Assembly (NCBI GenBank): GCA_019115485.1
Contig: DXDM01000058.1
Coordinates: 1-36,701, forward strand
DNA length: 36,701 bases
Reading direction: 5' to 3'
Origin: Candidatus Barnesiella excrementavium
Lineage (GTDB): Bacteria; Bacteroidota; Bacteroidia; Bacteroidales; Barnesiellaceae
This document shows, one piece after another, positions 32,406 to 36,701 of the stretch. The first letter of the stretch is position 1, and each line of letters starts with the position of its first letter. A model generated the notes under the pieces. The model ran no database searches, had not been told where the DNA came from, and worked only from the letters and a program-made list of their open reading frames with translations. The translations under genes were made by a program, and so were the position numbers.

Positions 32406-33920
32406 ATGAGCAAAAAAGCACTTTTGATGATTCTCGATGGCTGGGGCATCGGCAATCATACGCATGCAGATGTAATCTACAATACCCCTACTCCTTATTG
32501 GGACTATCTGTTGAAAACCTATCCTCACTCGCAGTTGCAGGCCAGCGGCGAGAATGTGGGATTGCCCGACGGTCAGATGGGTAACTCGGAGGTGGGTCAC
32601 CTCAATATCGGTGCCGGCCGCATCGTTTACCAGGATTTGGTGAAAATCAACAAGGCTTGTGCCGACAACTCCATTATGCAGAACAAAGAGATCGTTTCGG
32701 CCTTCTCCTATGCCCGAGACAATGGCAAGAATATCCACTTCATGGGGTTGACCTCGAACGGAGGCGTACACAGTTCGCTCGACCACCTGTTCAAGTTGTG
32801 CGACATTGCCAAGGCGTATGGTTTGGAAAATACCTTTATCCACTGCTTCATGGACGGTCGTGATACCGACCCCCGCAGCGGCAAGGGATTTATCGAGGCC
32901 TTGGAGGCTCACTGCGCTGCTTCGGCCGGCAAGGTGGCTTCGATTATCGGTCGGTACTATGCCATGGACCGGGACAAACGCTGGGAGCGTATCAAAGAGG
33001 CTTACGACCTGTTGGTCAACGGTATCGGCCGCAAGTCGGACAACATGGTACAGGCCATGCAGGAGTCGTATGACGCCGATGTGACCGACGAATTTATCAA
33101 ACCTATCGTCAACTCGACCTGCGACGGCCGCATCAAGGAGGGCGATGTGGTTATCTTCTTCAACTACCGCAACGACCGCGCCAAAGAGCTCACCATCGTG
33201 CTCACGCAGCAGGATATGCCCGAGGCCGGCATGCACACCATTCCCGGTCTGCAATATTACTGCATGACTCCCTACGACGCTTCGTTCAAGGGGGTGCATA
33301 TCCTCTTCGACAAGGAGAACGTGCACAATACGCTGGGCGAATATCTGTCGAAACAGCACAAGAGCCAGCTGCACATTGCCGAGACCGAGAAATATGCCCA
33401 CGTCACCTTCTTCTTTAACGGAGGTCGCGAAGCTCCGTTCGAAGGTGAGGACCGTATTCTGGTACCGTCGCCCAAGGTAGCCACCTACGACTTGAAGCCC
33501 GAGATGAGCGCCTACGAGGTGAAGGACAAACTGGTAGCCGCCATCAACGAGAACAAATATGACTTTATCGTCGTAAACTATGCCAACGGCGACATGGTGG
33601 GTCACACCGGTGTCTACTCGGCTATCGAGAAAGCCGTGAAGACCATCGACGCCTGTGTACGCGATACGGTCGAGGCTGCCAAGGCCAACGGCTACGAGGT
33701 AATCATCATTGCCGACCACGGTAATGCCGACAATGCCGAGAACCCCGACGGTACGCCCAACACGGCACACTCGCTCAACCCCGTGCCGTTTGTCTATGTG
33801 ACCGAGAACAAAGAGGCTCGTGTCGAGAACGGTATCCTGGCCGATGTGGCTCCTTCGATTTGCCACATCATGGGATTGCCCCAGCCGGCCGAGATGACGG
33901 GTCACGACCTGTTGAAATAA
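32406..33920 (+). CDS. gpmI: 2,3-bisphosphoglycerate-independent phosphoglycerate mutase
   Basis: A 504-residue cytosolic glycolytic enzyme that interconverts 3- and 2-phosphoglycerate with two manganese ions. The alkaline-phosphatase-type domain shows D11 in MILDGWG and the phosphoserine S61 in MGNSEVGH. The inserted transferase domain follows, with [14 protein letters not shown] and [10 protein letters not shown]. The second half of the phosphatase domain has [11 protein letters not shown] and [10 protein letters not shown]. Length is typical. The ATG follows a purine-rich AGAAGAG leader end. It is preceded by an unusual long leader and followed by a terminator. Confidence 0.97.
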   Translation: MSKKALLMILDGWGIGNHTHADVIYNTPTPYWDYLLKTYPHSQLQASGENVGLPDGQMGNSEVGHLNIGAGRIVYQDLVKINKACADNSIMQNKEIVSAFSYARDNGKNIHFMGLTSNGGVHSSLDHLFKLCDIAKAYGLENTFIHCFMDGRDTDPRSGKGFIEALEAHCAASAGKVASIIGRYYAMDRDKRWERIKEAYDLLVNGIGRKSDNMVQAMQESYDADVTDEFIKPIVNSTCDGRIKEGDVVIFFNYRNDRAKELTIVLTQQDMPEAGMHTIPGLQYYCMTPYDASFKGVHILFDKENVHNTLGEYLSKQHKSQLHIAETEKYAHVTFFFNGGREAPFEGEDRILVPSPKVATYDLKPEMSAYEVKDKLVAAINENKYDFIVVNYANGDMVGHTGVYSAIEKAVKTIDACVRDTVEAAKANGYEVIIIADHGNADNAENPDGTPNTAHSLNPVPFVYVTENKEARVENGILADVAPSICHIMGLPQPAEMTGHDLLK

Positions 33921-33942
33921 CTGTAATCCATGATTGGAATAT

Positions 33943-33974
33943 GCCGGAGCGCACTGGGTTGCGTTCCGGCTTTT
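33943..33974 (+). terminator. Terminator of gpmI
   Basis: An 11-bp stem GCCGGAGCGCA/TGCGTTCCGGC (one wobble) with a 6-nt loop, followed by four T, lies 22 bases after the gpmI stop. Confidence 0.9.
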
Positions 33975-33991
33975 CTGCCTTATACTAACCG

Positions 33992-34600
33992 ATGAAAACA
34001 ACCGTAACCGAGGAGATTATGCTACAAGTAGGCCGTGCTCTGGTGAGCCTCGATGTGATAGAGCGTTTTTTCATTTGTAACCTTGACAAGTGTCTGGGGG
34101 CCTGTTGTGTCGAAGGCGACGCGGGGGCGCCGGTCACCGAGGAGGAGTGTCGCAAGCTCAAAGAGATACTCGGTGTGGTATGGGACGACTTGCTGCCCGA
34201 GGCCCGTCGGGTAATCGAGCAGCAGGGGGTGGCCTATGTCGATGAGGAGGGCGACCTGGTGACCTCGATTGTCAACGGTAAGGATTGTGTATTCACCTGC
34301 TACGACAAGAACGGCATGTGCCAGTGTGCCATCGAAAAGGCCTTCCGGGCCGGGAAAATCGATTTCTATAAACCCATCTCGTGCCACCTTTACCCCATAC
34401 GGTTGAAGGAGTATCCCGATTTCTCGGCCGTGAACTATCACCGCTGGAAAATCTGCAAGGCGGGCGAAGTGCTGGGCCGTCGCGAGCAGGTACGGGTCTA
34501 CCAGTTTTTGAAGGAGCCGTTGATTCGTCGGTTTGGCGAGGCGTGGTACAACGAACTTTGTGAGGCCGCCGAGGCCTATTTGCAGCAATATGGCGAGTAA
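33992..34600 (+). CDS. DUF3109 family cysteine-rich protein
   Basis: A 202-residue cytosolic protein of the DUF3109 group, related to YkgJ-type cysteine clusters. Cysteines are grouped as FFICNLDKCLGACCVEGD (about 27-44), KDCVFTCYDKNGMCQCAIE (about 97-115), PISCHLYPIR and WKICKAG. Eight or more conserved cysteines suggest a zinc or iron-sulphur site. Function is unknown. The reading frame is followed by the MATE transporter gene, whose start overlaps its end by 11 bases, so the two are probably translated together. Confidence 0.88.
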   Translation: MKTTVTEEIMLQVGRALVSLDVIERFFICNLDKCLGACCVEGDAGAPVTEEECRKLKEILGVVWDDLLPEARRVIEQQGVAYVDEEGDLVTSIVNGKDCVFTCYDKNGMCQCAIEKAFRAGKIDFYKPISCHLYPIRLKEYPDFSAVNYHRWKICKAGEVLGRREQVRVYQFLKEPLIRRFGEAWYNELCEAAEAYLQQYGE

Positions 34601-35930
34601 TGCGGTAAAATACAGCTACAAGCAGATTTGGCACATTGCCTATCCCATACTCGTGAGTCTGGTGATGGAGCAGCTTATCGGTATGACCGATACCGCTTTC
34701 ATGGGCCGGGTGGGCGAGGTGGAGTTGGGTGCGTCGGCCATTGCCGGGGTCTACTACATGACCTTCTTCATGATAGCCTTCGGGTTCAGCCTGGGAGCTC
34801 AAATCATCATGGGGCGACGCAACGGCGAGGGGAACTACCATCGCATAGGCCCTATTTTCTATAAAGGTACCCTCTTTCTGCTGGGGGTGGCCCTGGTGCT
34901 GTTTGTCTGCTCCTATTTCGTCTCGCCCGTTCTGTTGGCTCGCTTTATCGATTCGCCCCACGTCTATGAGGCGGCCATGAGCTATATACACTGGCGGGTC
35001 TATGGATTCTTCTTTGCCTTTGTCGCCGTGATGTTCCGGGCCTTCTTCGTGGGGACGACGCAGACCAAGACCCTCACGCTCAACTCGGTGGTCATGGTGC
35101 TGTCGAACGTAGTGTTCAATTACATACTCGTCTTCGGTAAACTGGGATTCCCGGCCATGGGTATTGCCGGAGCCGCCATCGGGTCGTCGCTGGCCGAGCT
35201 GGTTTCGCTCATCTTTTTTATCATCTATACCCGTCTGCGGGTCGATGTGCGCAAGTATGGGTTGAACCGTTTCGGATTGCACGAGGGCGATTCTCTGCGG
35301 CATATCCTGAATACCTCGGTGTGGACCATGATACAGAATTTCGTGTCGATGTCCACCTGGTTCCTCTTCTTCATTGCTGTCGAGCATCTGGGCGAACGCT
35401 CGTTGGCCATCACCAACATAATCCGCAACGTGTCGGCTCTGCCCTTTATGATAGTCATCACCTTTGCCTCGACGTGCAGCACCCTCATCAGTAACCTGAT
35501 AGGAGCAGGCGATGCCCGGTATGTGCGGGGTACGATGAGCCAGTGCATACGCATGGCCTATCTGTTTGAACTGCCTCTTATCCTCTTCTTCATCTTTTTC
35601 CCCACTCTTATCCTGCGCATCTACACCGACATGCCCGACCTCATATCGGCCTCGGTGCCGTCGCTTTTTGTGCTCTGTTCGGCCTATCTCCTTATTGTCC
35701 CGGGCAATGTCTATTTCCAGGCCGTCTCGGGCACCGGCAATACCCGAGTGGCTTTCTTCCTGGAACTGATTACGCTGCTCATCTACATCGTCTACGTGGT
35801 GGTAATGATTTTCTATTTGCGGGTCGACGTGGCCGTGTGCTGGACCACCGAACACGTATATGCCCTGGGTATCCTGTTGTTCTCGGCTGCCTATATGAAG
35901 CGGGGAAAGTGGAACGATAAAAAAATCTGA
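34590..35930 (+). CDS. MATE family efflux transporter
   Basis: A 446-residue inner-membrane transporter with twelve predicted helices in two six-helix halves. MATE landmarks are IAYPILVSLVMEQLIGMTDTAFMGRVGE near the start, ASAIAGVYYMTFFMIAFGFSLGAQIIMGRRNGEG, LTLNSVVMVLSNVVFNYILVFGKLGFPAMGIAGAAIGSSLAEL and, in the second half, LIGAGDARYVRGTMSQCIRMAY. It would export drugs, dyes or metabolites in exchange for Na+ or H+; the substrate cannot be deduced. The start is set at 34590 (MASNAVKYSYKQIWHIAYPI); a longer frame upstream (34533) reads through DUF3109 sequence. It overlaps DUF3109 by 11 bases. Confidence 0.95.
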   Translation: MASNAVKYSYKQIWHIAYPILVSLVMEQLIGMTDTAFMGRVGEVELGASAIAGVYYMTFFMIAFGFSLGAQIIMGRRNGEGNYHRIGPIFYKGTLFLLGVALVLFVCSYFVSPVLLARFIDSPHVYEAAMSYIHWRVYGFFFAFVAVMFRAFFVGTTQTKTLTLNSVVMVLSNVVFNYILVFGKLGFPAMGIAGAAIGSSLAELVSLIFFIIYTRLRVDVRKYGLNRFGLHEGDSLRHILNTSVWTMIQNFVSMSTWFLFFIAVEHLGERSLAITNIIRNVSALPFMIVITFASTCSTLISNLIGAGDARYVRGTMSQCIRMAYLFELPLILFFIFFPTLILRIYTDMPDLISASVPSLFVLCSAYLLIVPGNVYFQAVSGTGNTRVAFFLELITLLIYIVYVVVMIFYLRVDVAVCWTTEHVYALGILLFSAAYMKRGKWNDKKI

Positions 35931-36012
35931 GCAGTAATCGGATTAAACTCCCTCAGTATCGCTTTTTTGCATTTTTATTCGTCTTGGAGGGGCTAAAAAA
36001 GTGTGAAGGAGG

Positions 36013-36043
36013 GTTGCAGATTTTGATAAAATTAGTATCTTTG
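36013..36043 (+). promoter_or_regulatory. Promoter of the DUF5106 gene
   Basis: TATCTTTG at 36036-36043 is a perfect -7 box. The -33 region is GTTG at 36013-36016, 19 bases upstream, one mismatch to TTTG. The leader to the ATG is about 55 bases. Confidence 0.6.
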
Positions 36044-36094
36044 TCGTAAAGATGCAATATAGGGGACGTTTTAGAATGGCTTAACATTTTTTGC

Positions 36095-36101
36095 AAGGAG
36101 G
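36095..36101 (+). promoter_or_regulatory. Shine-Dalgarno sequence of the DUF5106 gene
   Basis: AAGGAGG is a full anti-16S match, 4 bases before the ATG. Most Bacteroidales genes, including the others here, lack such a site, so it is an outlier. The short spacing may weaken its use. Confidence 0.5.
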
Positions 36102-36105
36102 TTTT

Positions 36106-36701
36106 ATGGTAAGAAGAGTGTTGATAGTGTGTGCTTTTATAAGTGCCTTTGTCTTGGTGAAGGCACAAGATACACCCGTAGCTCCTTATCAGTTGCCCGA
36201 TATCCCCGACAGTTTGACTACACCCGATGCAAGAAGCGAGTATCTCATCGAACATTACTGGGATAAGTTCGAGGTGGAGAACCGGGCCTATTTGAAGTCG
36301 CCGCAGGTGGCTGAGCAGGCTTTTGTCGACTTTACCTCGATTATGCGTATCGCCCTCCGGGAGAATACGATGAAGGGTATTGACAACTTGTTGAAGCGGG
36401 CCTCCTGCGATGAAGATATTCTGTTGATGTATGCCGATATGGCCGACAAATATCTGTATAGCGGGCAGGGTACTTTTGTAAGCGAAGAGGCCTATCTGCC
36501 GTTTGTCGAGGCGGTGCTCGACTCCAAGAAGGTCGACAAGTTGTACAAGTTGCGTTATTCCTCCCAGTATGATGTGATGACCAAGAATCAGTTGGGCATG
36601 GAGATTACCGACTTTGAGTACAAGTTGCCCGGGAAGGACAAGACCTATCGCATCAGGAAATTGAAATCGCCCTTTATCCTGCTTTACATCAATGACCCCG
36701 A
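36106..36701 (+). CDS. DUF5106 domain protein, N-terminal part (cut by window end)
   Basis: 198 codons are visible and the frame is still open at the window edge. A signal peptide (MVRRVLIVCAFISAFVLVKA-Q) leads into an acidic, strand- and helix-mixed region with LPDIPDSLTTPDARSEYLIEHYWDKF, the usual opening of DUF5106 proteins. That domain commonly precedes a thioredoxin-like (TlpA) domain in Bacteroidales, consistent with the last visible residues FILLYINDP, which begin the thioredoxin fold. The function would then be periplasmic thiol-disulphide exchange, by inference; the CxxC motif is not in the window. The ATG is supported by the promoter and AAGGAGG site. Confidence 0.85.
   Translation, partial: MVRRVLIVCAFISAFVLVKAQDTPVAPYQLPDIPDSLTTPDARSEYLIEHYWDKFEVENRAYLKSPQVAEQAFVDFTSIMRIALRENTMKGIDNLLKRASCDEDILLMYADMADKYLYSGQGTFVSEEAYLPFVEAVLDSKKVDKLYKLRYSSQYDVMTKNQLGMEITDFEYKLPGKDKTYRIRKLKSPFILLYINDP

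Noticed and set aside
31674..34001. Minus-strand open frame of 775 codons opposite rplS and gpmI
   Set aside because: Antisense to two certain genes and spanning their terminator and promoter; the translation has no domain features.
34293..35855. Minus-strand open frame of 520 codons opposite the MATE gene
   Set aside because: His/Asp/Gln/Gly-rich translation mirrors the hydrophobic codons of the transporter on the other strand.
1..36701. Insertion sequences, prophage, CRISPR or toxin-antitoxin island
   Set aside because: No transposase or integrase motif, no regular direct repeats and no clear break in composition were seen; the Imm17-like gene has no toxin partner nearby.

Overview
This window looks like chromosomal DNA from a member of the Bacteroidales, with moderate-to-high GC for that order. 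Three things support this. The promoters follow the Bacteroidetes pattern TTTG-N(18-20)-TAnnTTTG in front of several unrelated genes. Typical phylum families are present (DUF5723, DUF5106, FimB/Mfa2-like, type IX secretion proteins PorT/PorW/PorX, an MG2-type macroglobulin). Shine-Dalgarno sequences are mostly absent. A Barnesiella-like gut organism would fit, but I cannot establish the genus. I see no insertion sequence, prophage, CRISPR array or other obviously acquired block; this is core-genome territory.

Layout. 1-2.3 kb: a truncated tRNA (probably Phe, minus) diverging from tRNA-Pro(CGG), then a YciO/TsaC-family gene and malate dehydrogenase. 2.4-5.6 kb (minus): an uncharacterised envelope pair, a DUF5723 predicted outer-membrane protein and a 585-residue lipoprotein. 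5.8-13.6 kb (minus): a 1934-residue alpha-2-macroglobulin-like protein without the thioester motif, a DAACS-type dicarboxylate/amino-acid symporter and a free-standing B3/B4-domain protein. 13.8-17.0 kb: a DUF975-like membrane protein, an Ogt-type DNA repair methyltransferase, an orphan FimB/Mfa2-like lipoprotein (minus) and a small macro-domain-like protein.

16.9-24.6 kb (minus): one tightly packed probable operon, aroA - small CCxxHxxC membrane protein - metal ABC permease - porW - porX - tsaE - Imm17-like membrane protein. It starts at a near-consensus promoter that lies back to back with a second one. That second promoter drives the plus-strand operon 24.9-29.5 kb: a 5'-nucleotidase split into separately exported catalytic and C-terminal domains, then a glycoside-hydrolase-3/serine-hydrolase fusion likely to act on cell-wall fragments. 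A PorT-family gene converges on its end.

30.4-36.7 kb: a 55-residue 2[4Fe-4S] ferredoxin with its own promoter and terminator, rplU-rpmA (minus) divergent from rplS, gpmI behind a roughly 200-nt leader, a DUF3109 gene overlapping a MATE transporter, and the start of a DUF5106 protein cut by the window edge.

The most interesting points are the embedding of PorW and PorX in a housekeeping operon with PorT about 5 kb away, the TTG start of porW overlapping a mini-ORF stop, a TonB-box-like LDEVVVT segment inside the macroglobulin, the orphan metal permease beside a Cys/His-rich partner, and the gpmI leader. Nothing here clearly amounts to a wholly new system. All functions are read by eye from motifs and none was confirmed by a search.
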